Positions 54,062 through 63,687 of a stretch of DNA of 64,000 nucleotides are shown piece after piece. How positions within the stretch are numbered: position 1 is the stretch's first letter; every line of letters starts with the position of its first letter. The notes beneath the pieces are model-generated. The model did not search any database and was not told the origin of the DNA. It worked only from the letters and a program-made list of their open reading frames with translations. The stretch is from contig NZ_JAQSDZ010000006.1 of NCBI RefSeq assembly GCF_029946165.1, positions 213,578 through 277,577 of the forward strand, given 5' to 3'. The translations under genes were made by a program, and so were the position numbers. The stretch is from Methylotenera sp. (GTDB taxonomy: Bacteria > Pseudomonadota > Gammaproteobacteria > Burkholderiales > Methylophilaceae).

Positions 54062-54466
54062 TCACGCTGAAAGCTCTTCTAATATTGGGCACTCTGGACG
54101 TGAGTCACCATTACAACAACTCGCCAAGTGTTCAAGCTGTATCTTCATCGTATTTAAACTAAGGATTTTCTCGTCTAGTGCGATGATGTGATCGCGCACG
54201 AGCGCCTTCACCTTACTACTTGCTCTATCTTTGTCACTCCATAGCCCTACTAATTCAGATATCTGCTTGATGGAGAAACCGAGGTCTCTTGCATGGCAAA
54301 TAAAGCGCAGCATATGTATATCTCTGTTGTTATAGAGTCGGTACCCAGAAAAGGTGCGTGAAGCCTTTGGAATAAGCCCAACGTCTTCGTAATGTCGAAT
54401 CATTTTTGCAGAGATTCCAGACTTAACAGCGGCTTGTCCGATATTGAATAGTTCGTGCTCCATCAT
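54062..54466 (-). CDS. cueR: Cu(I)-responsive MerR-family regulator
   Basis: 134 residues: a MerR helix-turn-helix (FNIGQAAVKSGISAKMIRHYE, key part SGISAKMIRHYE), a dimerisation helix and a C-terminal metal-binding loop CCNGDSRPEC with the two Cu(I)-ligand Cys of CueR (near 112 and 120). It activates copA and copZ when Cu(I) binds. It overlaps the copA stop by four bases, so it is made with its target. Matching CueR boxes lie upstream of copA and copZ. Confidence 0.93.
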   Translation of the reverse strand: MMEHELFNIGQAAVKSGISAKMIRHYEDVGLIPKASRTFSGYRLYNNRDIHMLRFICHARDLGFSIKQISELVGLWSDKDRASSKVKALVRDHIIALDEKILSLNTMKIQLEHLASCCNGDSRPECPILEELSA

Positions 54467-56655
54467 CTATGCCTTTCATCAAAATCAATGGGTTTCCAGC
54501 TTTTAAGCATCAAGGAGTTGGTCACGACACTCACTGAGCTTAAGGCCATGGCAACGCCAGCAATGACTGGATTTAACAATCCAAATGCAGCTAGCGGAAT
54601 GCCAATCAGATTATAAATAAATGCCCAAAATAGATTTTGTTTAATCTTGCTATAGGTTCTGCGTGAAATATCGATGGTGTCTGCGACTAAACTGGGATCC
54701 GAGCGCATGAGTGTGACATCCGCAGTATGCATGGCTATATCAGAGCCTGCTGACATAGCAAAGCTCACGTCTGCAATAGCCAAAGCTGGTGCGTCATTAA
54801 TTCCATCACCCACCATCGCGATTACTTTCCCTTGATTCTTGAGGTCGGCGATGACCTTTGATTTAGTTTCTGGGGTCTGTTCAGACAAGACTTTCATGAT
54901 GCCAATATCATTTGCCACTTGCTTAGCGCTAATCGCATTATCCCCAGTTAACAAAACTGACTCCACGCCGAGTTGATTAAGTGCTGACACAGCATGTTTG
55001 GCAACAGGTTTAATCTCATCAGCAAATGCTAAGAAGCCTAATATTTTCCGTACCCCATTTACCTCTTCTGCTAGCCATGAAATCGTATGGGATTTCTCCT
55101 TTAGAGTTTGAGCGAAAGGCATCAAAATATCCATTGAAATTTCCAACTCGGCCATCCAGCGCTCATTGCCAAGGTAAACCGTTCGATCCTCAACCCATGC
55201 CTCAACCCCTTTGCCTGCAATATCGCGTAGGTCGGTTGCATTTGACGCAAAAATATTATGCTTAGTGGCGTAATCCAGCACAGCTTTTGCCAATGGATGC
55301 AGGCTACCTTTTTCTAAGGCAGCCGCCAGTTTAATGAGATTAATCTCATCAGTATTAATAGCACGAAGTGCTGTAAGTAATGGTTTACCTTCGGTCAATG
55401 TTCCCGTTTTATCAAACACGACAGTATTCACCTTGAGTGCAAGCTCAAGTACATTTGCATCCTTGATAAGTATGCCATAGCGAGCCGCTGCACCAGTGCC
55501 GCACATGATCGCTGTAGGTGTGGCAAGCCCTAGCGCACAAGGACAGGCAATGACCAGTACTGCAACTGCATTTAATATCGCTTGTTCCCAGCTACCAGTG
55601 GTGATAACCCAACCTACAAGCGTGATGAAGGCGATGACTAATACAACGGGGACAAAAATTGCACTTACTTTATCAACGAGTCTTTGGATATGGGGCTTAG
55701 CAATCTGTGCATCCTCAACTAAACGAATAATGCGAGATAAGGTAGTTTCTGTACCGATCACTTGCGTGTTGATAAGCAAAAGTGCGTCCAAATTCACTGA
55801 TCCGCCCGTGACTTGCTGTCCAATAGTTTTATTGACGGGCGCACTTTCACCAGTAATGAGTGCCTCATCTACATATCCAGAGCCTTCAATGATAAGACCA
55901 TCAACTGGAATGCGCTCACCTGGACGGACGATCACCAAATCACCTACCTTTACTAAAGACAGTGAAACATCCACTTCTTCATTTTCGCGCTTGATACGCG
56001 CAATATCTGGCTTTAAGGCCTGCAAGGCGCGAATGGCTTCGGTAGTTTGGCGCTTTGCACGTTGTTCAAGCCATTTACCAAGCAGGACTAGCGAAATAAC
56101 AGCACTGGATGCCTCGAAGTATAAATGGACGCTACCTTTGTATAACATATATAACGAAAGCCCATAAGCAGCGGTGGTGCCTATAGTAACGAGAAGATCC
56201 ATATTGCCGTTTTTATTGATAGCGGCTTTCCAGCCAGCTTTGTAAAAACCAGCCCCTAACCAGAATTGCACAGGAGTAGCCAAGGCCAATTGCAACCAGC
56301 CTGGCAACATTAAATGCACGCCTGCGAAATTTAGAATCATGGGAACAAGCAAAGGGAGGCTCAGTAAAGTCGCAAATACAACATGCCAGCCATTGCCCTT
56401 AACTTCCGTATGCTGATGTTCATGATCAATCATTTCAGACCCATAGCCAGCATCTTTAATCGCTTGTTGGATTTGCTTATGTGTCACTTTACTGGTCAAA
56501 TTAACATGAGCTCGCTCAGTCGCAAGATTAATTGCCACTGACAGAACTCCAGGCACCTTGTTAACAGCGACTTCGATACGAGATGCACATGAAGCACAAC
56601 TCATTCCGCTAATTGCGAGGTCAATTTCTGAGTTTTTTTCGACTTGAGATTGCAT
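54463..56655 (-). CDS. copA: Cu(I)-exporting P1B-type ATPase
   Basis: 730 residues. One N-terminal heavy-metal domain (about 10–75) with GMSCASC, eight membrane spans, TGES in the A domain, the transport motif CPC (VIACPCALGLATP), the phosphorylated Asp in DKTGTLT and GDGINDAPAL. It pumps Cu(I) out of the cytoplasm. Only one HMA domain is present where many homologues have two. It is the first gene of copA–cueR and is divergent from copZ through a palindromic control region. Confidence 0.95.
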   Translation of the reverse strand: MQSQVEKNSEIDLAISGMSCASCASRIEVAVNKVPGVLSVAINLATERAHVNLTSKVTHKQIQQAIKDAGYGSEMIDHEHQHTEVKGNGWHVVFATLLSLPLLVPMILNFAGVHLMLPGWLQLALATPVQFWLGAGFYKAGWKAAINKNGNMDLLVTIGTTAAYGLSLYMLYKGSVHLYFEASSAVISLVLLGKWLEQRAKRQTTEAIRALQALKPDIARIKRENEEVDVSLSLVKVGDLVIVRPGERIPVDGLIIEGSGYVDEALITGESAPVNKTIGQQVTGGSVNLDALLLINTQVIGTETTLSRIIRLVEDAQIAKPHIQRLVDKVSAIFVPVVLVIAFITLVGWVITTGSWEQAILNAVAVLVIACPCALGLATPTAIMCGTGAAARYGILIKDANVLELALKVNTVVFDKTGTLTEGKPLLTALRAINTDEINLIKLAAALEKGSLHPLAKAVLDYATKHNIFASNATDLRDIAGKGVEAWVEDRTVYLGNERWMAELEISMDILMPFAQTLKEKSHTISWLAEEVNGVRKILGFLAFADEIKPVAKHAVSALNQLGVESVLLTGDNAISAKQVANDIGIMKVLSEQTPETKSKVIADLKNQGKVIAMVGDGINDAPALAIADVSFAMSAGSDIAMHTADVTLMRSDPSLVADTIDISRRTYSKIKQNLFWAFIYNLIGIPLAAFGLLNPVIAGVAMALSSVSVVTNSLMLKSWKPIDFDERHR

Positions 56656-56695
56656 TGTCAGCCCCTAATATAGATTAAGTAAACATGCATCATTA

Positions 56696-56719
56696 ACCTT
56701 CCAATGATAGCAAGGTCAA
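56696..56719 (-). promoter_or_regulatory. CueR box of copA
   Basis: On the minus strand it reads TTGACCTTGCTATCATTGG then AAGGT: the -35 and the MerR-type operator overlap with a long spacer of about 19 bases. It is the mirror image of the copZ box at 56744–56767. Confidence 0.75.
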
Positions 56720-56743
56720 TACAATTAATTTAATTTTATTTAC

Positions 56744-56767
56744 TTGACCTTGCTATCATTGGAAGCT
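56744..56767 (+). promoter_or_regulatory. CueR box of copZ
   Basis: TTGACCTTGCTATCATTGG followed by AAGCT, a CueR-type dyad (ACCTT ... GGAAG) with the stretched spacer of MerR promoters. It is identical over about 22 bases to the inverted copA box. Confidence 0.75.
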
Positions 56768-56803
56768 TGAAACTAAATTTTCTTAAACAAAGGAATCACT
56801 AAA

Positions 56804-57007
56804 ATGTATACCTTCAATGTTTCAAAAATGAGTTGTGGCGGATGTGCTAGCAATATTACGAAAGTAATAAAGAGTATGGATCAAAACGCCATTGTTGAGG
56901 TTGATCTGCAAGGGAAGATCGTCAAAGTAGAAAGTGTGCGATCTGAGCAGGAACTAGCAACTGCGATTACCAATGCTGGTTATCCTGCCTTGGCCGTCGC
57001 AAATTAA
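56804..57007 (+). CDS. copZ: Copper chaperone (heavy-metal-associated domain)
   Basis: 67 residues, a single HMA ferredoxin-like domain with the metal motif MSCGGCASN near residues 9–17. It binds Cu(I) and hands it to CopA. AAAGGAATC precedes the ATG. Divergent from copA and under its own CueR box. Confidence 0.93.
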   Translation: MYTFNVSKMSCGGCASNITKVIKSMDQNAIVEVDLQGKIVKVESVRSEQELATAITNAGYPALAVAN

Positions 57008-57038
57008 GTAGCTAATGATCGCCAAACACCGGTTAGTG

Positions 57039-58037
57039 TTATGAGTTATAGATAGCAGCCGTAATTTCATAGGATTTTAAGCGTGCAGCATGATTAAAAA
57101 TCTGTGAAGTCACCATTAACTCGTTTGCTTCAGTTTTGGCGATAAAAGTTTGCATTTCACTTAATACTTTCTGATCATTCCCGATAGCAGAACACGACAA
57201 GACTTGATTAAGAATGGCGCGTTCTGCTCCACCAATTTGGTTCCAAAGGTTAGCAACTGGCGGTGGCAACTTAGTTGGATTTCCACTGCGCAGATTGATG
57301 AATGCTTGCTGCATTGACGAAGCTAAGAAATGTGCTTCATCATCTGTATCAGCCGCAAAGACATTGATTCCAAGCATCACGTATGGACTTGCCAAATATT
57401 CAGAGGGTCTAAAAGTTTCTCTGTAAATTTCCAGCGCTTGCATCATATATGCAGGGGCAAAATGTGAGGCAAAAGCGAATGGTAAGCCCAACCCAGCGGC
57501 TAACTGTGCGCCAAATAAACTTGAACCTAGAATCCAAATTGGAACATTCAGTCCTGTGCCAGGTACAGCTTTAACGGGACTTTTTGGTTCTTCTGAAAAA
57601 TAATCTAATAACTCCATGACGTCTTGTGGGAAGTTATCTGATGTGGAATCTAGATTGCGGCGTAAGGCACGTGCTGTAAGTTGATCTGAGCCGGGGGCTC
57701 TTCCAAGTCCCAAATCAATTCGTTTTGGGAATAAAGATTCCAGGGTGCCGAATTGTTCTGCAATCACTAATGGTGAGTGGTTTGGCAGCATTATTCCGCC
57801 GGCACCAATCCTAATAGTTTTTGTTCCAGCAGCCAGATGTCCAATCAATATAGAAGTCGCAGCGCTCGCAATACCCGGCATGCCATGATGCTCGGCTAAC
57901 CAATATCGATGGTAACCCCATTGTTCCGCATGTTGAGCAAGATCAAGTGACTGCTTGAAAGACTGAGCTGCAACAGTTCCTTCAGCAATGGGTGAAAGAT
58001 CAAGAACTGATATTTTTGGTTTAGATTGCAATTGCAT
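57039..58037 (-). CDS. LLM-class flavin-dependent oxidoreductase
   Basis: 332 residues, luciferase-like monooxygenase fold of the MsnO8 group: [16 protein letters not shown] near the start, [21 protein letters not shown] (key part LAEHHGMPG), [19 protein letters not shown] and [13 protein letters not shown]. These enzymes use reduced flavin; the substrate is unknown. It is convergent with copZ and followed upstream by the MAPEG gene on the same strand. Confidence 0.9.
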   Translation of the reverse strand: MQLQSKPKISVLDLSPIAEGTVAAQSFKQSLDLAQHAEQWGYHRYWLAEHHGMPGIASAATSILIGHLAAGTKTIRIGAGGIMLPNHSPLVIAEQFGTLESLFPKRIDLGLGRAPGSDQLTARALRRNLDSTSDNFPQDVMELLDYFSEEPKSPVKAVPGTGLNVPIWILGSSLFGAQLAAGLGLPFAFASHFAPAYMMQALEIYRETFRPSEYLASPYVMLGINVFAADTDDEAHFLASSMQQAFINLRSGNPTKLPPPVANLWNQIGGAERAILNQVLSCSAIGNDQKVLSEMQTFIAKTEANELMVTSQIFNHAARLKSYEITAAIYNS

Positions 58038-58080
58038 CCTTTGCTAGATTTACACCGTCGTTACGTTCGTTAGTACTTAC

Positions 58081-58473
58081 TTAAAAAACCAGTGGAAACA
58101 ACACTAACAAAATGCCAAATAATGAAATCAACCAAACAATAGAACGGATAACAGGTATTCCAAATGCATACAAGGGAAAATAAACCACCCTAGCTGCTAA
58201 ATATAGAATTGCTCCCCATTGGCTGTAAGTAGAATAAAGTTGAGTGGTAGCAGTTATCAATATGACTGCTGCAAACAGAGGAAATGTTTCAAAGAAGTTA
58301 GCTTGTGCTCTAAATAGTCGATTTGTCATAGCGCTCAGCTTAGGCTGAACGCCGTCACGAGCACCTACATTCCATTTAGCACCTAGCTCGTTAGTGCGAG
58401 CTTGACCTGCTATAAGAATATGCGCGAGACCTAATAAAACTGACCACACCAAACAAATGAGTTCAACTGCCAT
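58081..58473 (-). CDS. MAPEG family membrane protein
   Basis: 130 residues with four hydrophobic spans. The family motif is visible in GAKWNVGARDG and RLFRAQANFFETFPLFA (residues 53–69), where the Arg-x-x-x-Asn-x-x-Glu signature of MAPEG proteins lies. MAPEG enzymes conjugate glutathione or act in lipid peroxide metabolism; in bacteria the role is generally unknown. It ends 43 bases before the LLM start. Confidence 0.88.
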   Translation of the reverse strand: MAVELICLVWSVLLGLAHILIAGQARTNELGAKWNVGARDGVQPKLSAMTNRLFRAQANFFETFPLFAAVILITATTQLYSTYSQWGAILYLAARVVYFPLYAFGIPVIRSIVWLISLFGILLVLFPLVF

Positions 58474-58655
58474 AGTAATCTCTCTTAGTTTATAAATGTC
58501 TATCTAATATTAATATCATAGAATGCTGGTGCTCAGCATAAGTTCTATACGGAGTTCCAAATGGCAAATTTAAATGCCTGCTTTGCAACCCTAGGTTCGA
58601 AATCAGTAAGCGGACTATCAACTTCTAATCGTCTGACATTAGTCGTTAGGCGCAT

Positions 58656-58856
58656 TAATATCTTAACGCGTTAAAGCAGCCAGCGGTGGTGTTGAATGTC
58701 GTGAACGATGTGATGATTACCTCGATTAACTCTTGGCATTTGGCGCAAAATATCCCAAATGCCCAGTTATTCATTTACCCTGACGCTGGGCATGCTGTGC
58801 ACTAACATTATCATGAACGCTTCCTGAAACACACGATCCAATTTCTTCATGAGTAG
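58656..58856 (+). pseudogene. Alpha/beta hydrolase C-terminal remnant
   Basis: One frame reads ALKQPAVVLNVVNDVM..., SWHLAQNIPNAQLFIYPDAGHAVH, stop, HYHERFLKHTIQFLHE, stop (the central part given by residues 20–43 of the fragment). It is the last third of an alpha/beta hydrolase with the catalytic His in AGH; a TAA interrupts it and no N-terminal part is found upstream. Confidence 0.7.
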
Positions 58857-58981
58857 CCGCATAGCACCTGTGCTGATACGTATGTGTAAGGCATGGCATT
58901 ACCGTCCGTGCACCTAAATCGTGTTCTTAACGGCTTTATAAAATACATGACCAGTTTATCTGACCACTAAGAAGCTTTCCC

Positions 58982-59583
58982 GTGATTTCTGATACCACTG
59001 CTTTACCATCTATCAATCTAGAACAACTGCTCGCGGCACAGCGTGCAGCCTATCGTCTTCAGGGTTCGCCTTTGGTCGGCGATATTGACTATCTACACAC
59101 CAACTTCGGCCGTATGATGCGCCCAGAAAAGCTCCACGTCGCGATCCATATGCAAGCAGGTTCAGCACGCGTTGAGTATCAGCTGCTCGGTGGTTGGCGT
59201 GATGGCACAATGGAACTACCCAGTCATACTTGCCTTGATGCCAGTGGTAACGGCCATAGCCGCTGGCAATCGTGTGATGCTGAAACCCTCTGAATTCACT
59301 CCGACAATCAACGCCCTGATCGAGGAGATACTAGGCTCACTCTTTTCCAAAGACCAGGTCGCGGTTGTAAACGGCGATGCTGCAATCGGCGGAGCCTTTT
59401 CCGCTTTGCCTTTTGACCACCGTCGGGGCAAGTGGCATCGGGGCTTATCATGGCATTGAAGGTTTCCGCCGACTAAGTCATGCCAAGGGCATTTATGAAC
59501 AAGGCAGTTGAAACATATTGACGTTGCTCCGAGCGCCATTTGGCAAGGTGGCAGACCGTATTCTCAACATCATCCTTCGATAA
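58982..59583 (+). pseudogene. Coniferyl-aldehyde-dehydrogenase-like gene, degraded
   Basis: Three pieces in different frames line up with an aldehyde dehydrogenase of the coniferyl aldehyde type. Piece 1 (from 58982): SINLEQLLAAQRAAYR, RMMRPEKLHVAIHMQAG. Piece 2 (from about 59190): VVGVMAQWNYPVI, AAGNRVMLKPSEFTPT, SALPFDH. Piece 3 (from about 59420): GASGIGAYHGIEGF, RLSHAKGIYEQG, stop, LLRAPFGKVADRI. Frame changes, an internal stop and loss of the central catalytic segment make it non-functional. It follows a hydrolase relic. Confidence 0.8.
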
Positions 59584-59812
59584 GCGCTGATGCAGACCAT
59601 TTTATTTCAAATAGGAAAACATACAGACTCTAGGACTTTCTGGATAAAGTTATGAATGTGTGCTTTTCGGACAATAGCAATTGTTATCGCGAACAGTGAT
59701 AAATACATGCTATGTCCCTATTGTCCCTTTGGCGCCATGTGTAGTTTGATACTTCGTCGGTCATTTTAAATATCTACTTATTCCACTTTGAATATCTACT
59801 CATTCTAAAATG

Positions 59813-59842
59813 TTGAAAGGGCCAGATAACTGGCCCTTTCAA
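59813..59842. terminator. Strong hairpin terminator of the siderophore receptor gene
   Basis: TTGAAAGGGCCAG / CTGGCCCTTTCAA, a perfect 13-base stem with an ATAA loop, 14 bases after the receptor stop on the minus strand. Confidence 0.75.
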
Positions 59843-59855
59843 AGTTTATATGCAA

Positions 59856-62033
59856 CTAATACTTTAACTTAAGGGATAACAATGCACTTCTGGGTGAGCC
59901 ATATGTATTGTAAAGGTCGGCACCGCCATGTGCGGATATGAAGTATTCCCTATCAAAAATATTGTTAAGTGTCAGCTTCACATCGTAATGCTTAGTCTCA
60001 TAATATGCACTGGCATCGAATCTCACATAGCCCGGCAACTTCACTTCATTGCTGACTGAAGCGTACTGGTCGCCAACAAATACAGCACCGCCGCCTAAAC
60101 CAAAACCGTTGCCTAAGCGGTGGCTCAACCAAACGTTAGCACTATGTCTTGGCGTCAAGCTTGGGCGGTTGCCTTCGATAGCGAATTTTTTGGCTGTTGC
60201 CGTAGGACCAAATACACTGGTGACGGTTGAGGGGGAATCAGTGATTTCAGCATCCATATATGCATAACCTGCTGTGACATCCCAACCATCTGCCAATTTA
60301 CCAGCCGCTGATAATTCCAGGCCATCTGTGCGCTGTTCACCTACTGGCAATAGTACAGTCGGTGCAGCGGGATCGGCACTTTTAATATTTGTGCGCTCAA
60401 GTCTGAACAGCGAGATCATGGTTGAAAGATTGCCATCCAGAAAGTCCATTTTTGCCCCAACTTCGTAATTGGTGGTTTCTTCTGGAGCAATTTCAGCGTT
60501 ATTTGCTGCCAATGTAAAGTTTTCCTGTGAGGGCTGGAATGATTTGGTATAAGAGCCATACAAACTCACAAAGTCGTTTGGTTGATACACTAAACCAGCT
60601 CTCGGGCTAATTTCTTTATCGACGCGACTCAATTTTGTATTGTTCAAGCGATTCTTGGCTTCCTGATCGAATATATCGTATCGCGCTCCAATCAAGGCTT
60701 TCCAGTTTTTGCTGAGTGTTACCAAATCTTGTGCATAAAAACCTTTGGTTTCACTGATCCCAGATGTGTCAGCGGTTGCGGCAAACCCAGTGCGTTGCGA
60801 ACGGGGTAGCACAGGGTCATATAAACTGACATTACCAGGATTAGCAAAATTACCATTTTGATTATCTTTTATTTGCCTGCCGATTTCCACACCAAATAAC
60901 AATGAATGATCTAAGCCCAATCCCTTTGCTTTGATGGTCAAATCCGTTTGATTAAAATAGCCATCCTCTTGTCGTTGTACAGTACTGTAGCGTCTTGTCA
61001 CTTGACTATTGGCACTGGGTAATACGCGCACTGCCACTGTATTGTTACGATCTAAGTCATATTCATATGCACGAAAGGCATTTCTAATTTTCACATCATC
61101 GTTAAAGCCATGTTCCAAGACTGCTGTGCCGGCCGTCATACGTGATTGCACATAGTCATCTTTTTCACCATTAGATGAGCCATAATATGTTTTTCTTGAA
61201 ACGCTGACAGGGCGACCGTTGATAGCTGGTACACCAAAATCGTTTAGACGCTTGTCATCCAGATGCTCAAGTTGAAACGTCAGTTTAGTTGCATCAGACA
61301 GATTCAAGCTGAGTGAAGGAGCAATAAATTCACGCTTTACGAAATCTTCTTCTCGAAAGCCATGTGAATCTTGTTTGGCACCAATGATTCTAAAGGCTGC
61401 TGCATCGCCGAGTGGCTGATTGACATCTGCCTCAACGCGGTAAAAGTCATACGAGCCTACGGTTGCAGTCAAGCTGCCTATGGCTTTATCAAGTGGTTTT
61501 TTGGTGATACGGTTGATGATACCTCCTGAGGAGCCGCGGCCATATAAAACCGCTGCTGGGCCTTTTAATACTTCAATCTCTTCCACATTCGACAAATCGC
61601 GGAAATATAAAGCATCATCTCGAAAGCCATCTACAAATTGATCAGAAATTGCAGAAAAACCGCGGATATTCACTTGGTCACGCTGACCATCTCCATTACT
61701 AAAACCAATGCCTGGCACATTTCTCAAAGCATCTTGCAGTGATTGAGCTCCTTGATCCTGAATGATTGCTTGCGTTATGACGTTTACTGTTTGAGGAATA
61801 TCACGCAATGGAGCTTCTATTTTGGCTGCCGTCTTAGTAGTCAATGGTTGATAAGAAGGTGTTGTCGTGGTCGATTGAACATTCACTTGTGGCAGTTCTG
61901 CCAAACTTGACGAATCAGCACTCGCATTTACTTTTTTTTCTTCAGCTATCGCAAGTTGTGTGCTACTTGCTAGCGCCATCAATACTGGTAAATGTATAAT
62001 TTTTAGTTGTAGTTGGTAAAACATTGCGGTCAT
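59856..62033 (-). CDS. TonB-dependent siderophore receptor (catecholate type)
   Basis: 725 residues with a signal peptide (about 1–30), a TonB-box region, a plug (about 60–175; LRDIPQTVNVITQAI, VRNVPG-like LRNVPGIGFSNGDGQ, GFRDDALYFRDLSNVEEIEVLKGP by key residues 110–130) and a barrel ending in LSLKLKY. It fits the Fiu/PiuA-like siderophore receptor group. It is divergent from a Fur-box-preceded short gene and the PepSY reductase gene, so the region is an iron-uptake cluster. Confidence 0.93.
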   Translation of the reverse strand: MTAMFYQLQLKIIHLPVLMALASSTQLAIAEEKKVNASADSSSLAELPQVNVQSTTTTPSYQPLTTKTAAKIEAPLRDIPQTVNVITQAIIQDQGAQSLQDALRNVPGIGFSNGDGQRDQVNIRGFSAISDQFVDGFRDDALYFRDLSNVEEIEVLKGPAAVLYGRGSSGGIINRITKKPLDKAIGSLTATVGSYDFYRVEADVNQPLGDAAAFRIIGAKQDSHGFREEDFVKREFIAPSLSLNLSDATKLTFQLEHLDDKRLNDFGVPAINGRPVSVSRKTYYGSSNGEKDDYVQSRMTAGTAVLEHGFNDDVKIRNAFRAYEYDLDRNNTVAVRVLPSANSQVTRRYSTVQRQEDGYFNQTDLTIKAKGLGLDHSLLFGVEIGRQIKDNQNGNFANPGNVSLYDPVLPRSQRTGFAATADTSGISETKGFYAQDLVTLSKNWKALIGARYDIFDQEAKNRLNNTKLSRVDKEISPRAGLVYQPNDFVSLYGSYTKSFQPSQENFTLAANNAEIAPEETTNYEVGAKMDFLDGNLSTMISLFRLERTNIKSADPAAPTVLLPVGEQRTDGLELSAAGKLADGWDVTAGYAYMDAEITDSPSTVTSVFGPTATAKKFAIEGNRPSLTPRHSANVWLSHRLGNGFGLGGGAVFVGDQYASVSNEVKLPGYVRFDASAYYETKHYDVKLTLNNIFDREYFISAHGGADLYNTYGSPRSALLSLKLKY

Positions 62034-62307
62034 CTTCCCTTATAAGTTTTAAAGAATTAAGCGAAATAGATCCAATTTAGTGAAGATTATTGGAATCAGA
62101 TATCAGCTCAAGCACCTTTTGATCATTGATTTTTTAATAATGTATATCTCACCTTTAATGCTCAATATGGATTTCTTCAGCATTTCCAAATAAATCAAAT
62201 GAGTCTATGGAAGTTTCCACTTCCGACCCTATTCCGATCCTATGAGGGGTGAGTTACGCTTAATAATTTTTTAATTTGCATATATCCTGTTTGCATACAC
62301 AATTGTA
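62034..62307. other. Intergenic region upstream of the siderophore receptor
   Basis: 274 bases. It must carry the leader of the receptor transcript, whose start codon is about 275 bases from the nearest Fur box. No gene or hairpin recognised. Confidence 0.3.
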
Positions 62308-62326
62308 AATGAGAACGGTTATCATT
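62308..62326. promoter_or_regulatory. Fur box 1
   Basis: AATGAGAACGGTTATCATT, close to the 19-bp Fur consensus (GATAATGATAATCATTATC), preceding both directions of transcription. Confidence 0.75.
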
Positions 62327-62392
62327 TGCAAGTACAATATAAATACCTGTCCATATTTGTTTACCGCCTATAAAAATAGGTTGCTATTTATT

Positions 62393-62410
62393 AATGAGAA
62401 TGATTATCAT
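62393..62410. promoter_or_regulatory. Fur box 2
   Basis: AATGAGAATGATTATCAT, a near-perfect Fur box 47 bases before the 62457 start codon. Confidence 0.8.
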
Positions 62411-62456
62411 GTAGCTCTATCAGCCTATACCAGCTTTTTATTTCCAAGGAGAGTTT

Positions 62457-62615
62457 ATGAGAGAACTCGTTACCGTTGCTCATGTGCCATCAGATTCCAT
62501 CAATGAAGGCTTTATTACCGCCGCAAATACAATAGGACTTTCAGTAGTATTGCTGACGGATTGCGCGCAACTTCATCGCGAACATTTCACCCAATCAGAT
62601 CTGGCTTCTTGCTGA
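62457..62615 (+). CDS. Short ORF (52 aa), possible truncated ATP-grasp-like N-terminus
   Basis: MRELVTVAHVPSDSINEGF..., 52 residues with AAGGAGAG before the ATG. The first 50 residues look like the start of a larger soluble enzyme: a beta strand, a loop, a helix, then LSVVLLTDCAQLHREHF. That resembles the N-terminal segments of ATP-grasp ligases in siderophore loci. The frame ends early at TGA (62613–62615) and the PepSY gene follows 22 bases later, so it is probably a remnant. The family guess is weak. Confidence 0.45.
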   Translation: MRELVTVAHVPSDSINEGFITAANTIGLSVVLLTDCAQLHREHFTQSDLASC

Positions 62616-62637
62616 TTGAGATAATTTTGATATATTT

Positions 62638-63687
62638 ATGCCATCAATTCATTCAATAAAATTACTACATCGCTGGTTGGGTTTAAGCCTAGGCGTTTTT
62701 TTAGCGATCTCAGGCTTAACCGGCAGTTGGCTCATTTATGACCGCGCAATAGCAAAACCTGCCATCGAGATCATTCCTTTAAGCAAAACGATGCCCTTGG
62801 AGACTTTGTATCAAACGGCTATTCAACATTTACCTGTTAATACGGATATACAGTTACGCCTTCCAAAAGAAGACAAACTGCCTTATCAATTCCGAGCCAA
62901 AGATAAGCAAATGCTCATCAATCAATATACGGGTGAAGTATTAATCATAAGGTCTATTGATTACTGGCCACATGGGTGGCTTTTACACCTTCATGCCGAG
63001 TTACTTCAGGGGAAGCCAGGCAAGCAGATAATTGGATGGTTTGGTGTTGGCATATTTATTATTACCCTTTTCGGTTTATATTTGGGGTGGCCAAGGAGAT
63101 GGTCCAAGGTTTTTAAACTAAGGCTTCGACAGCAAAGGTTTGTATTTCATTATGATCTGCATAAACTAAGTGGCCTTTTGGTCGCCCCATTATTTATGCT
63201 TGTACTCATAACAGGCATCAGCCTTAGCTTTTCTTCTGTGACCAATGATGTACTGAGCTATCTGTTCAATAAGCAATCGCCTAAACTCCCTTTAGTGAAA
63301 TTAACTAGTAATGGCTCAAGAGCTTTGCTGGATGACATTATTAGCAATGCAAATGCGGCATTACCTGGGGGCCGTATAGGCACTATACAAATCCCCAATT
63401 CGCTTGATAAACCTGTTGCAGTTAGAAAACGATTACCCAGCGAACCCCACCCCAATGGGCTCAATATGATTTATATTAATCCCTCAGACGCTTCCGTACT
63501 TCAGGTAGTTACATTAGATTATGCAGAACCTTCCAAGCGATGGTTCAACTGGGCATACCCTTTACATAGCGGAGAGGCCCTTCCTTATTTGCAGTGGGTT
63601 TTATTGGTAGTGGGTTTAGTCCCTACATTCCTGCTATTCACAAGTCTTTATATGTACTTAATTCGGTCAAAATTCATCAAAAATTAA
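62638..63687 (+). CDS. PepSY-associated TM-helix protein (siderophore-iron reductase type)
   Basis: 349 residues with four main membrane segments: LHRWLGLSLGVFLAISGLTGSW (residues 9–30, key part HRWLGLSLG), about 137–157 (GWFGVGIFIITLFGLYLGWPRR), about 182–205 and about 318–340. The periplasmic part holds the PepSY-like region. The His residues at the membrane edges (LHRW, HLHAE, YDLHKLSG) can bind haem. Such proteins (FoxB/PiuB-like) reduce iron from siderophores in the periplasm or inner membrane. It lies in the Fur-controlled cluster with the receptor. Confidence 0.9.
   Translation: MPSIHSIKLLHRWLGLSLGVFLAISGLTGSWLIYDRAIAKPAIEIIPLSKTMPLETLYQTAIQHLPVNTDIQLRLPKEDKLPYQFRAKDKQMLINQYTGEVLIIRSIDYWPHGWLLHLHAELLQGKPGKQIIGWFGVGIFIITLFGLYLGWPRRWSKVFKLRLRQQRFVFHYDLHKLSGLLVAPLFMLVLITGISLSFSSVTNDVLSYLFNKQSPKLPLVKLTSNGSRALLDDIISNANAALPGGRIGTIQIPNSLDKPVAVRKRLPSEPHPNGLNMIYINPSDASVLQVVTLDYAEPSKRWFNWAYPLHSGEALPYLQWVLLVVGLVPTFLLFTSLYMYLIRSKFIKN

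Noticed and set aside
59750..59812. Two near-identical AATATCTACT(T/C)ATT units
   Set aside because: Only two copies of a short AT-rich word in an intergenic region; probably chance or minor slippage.
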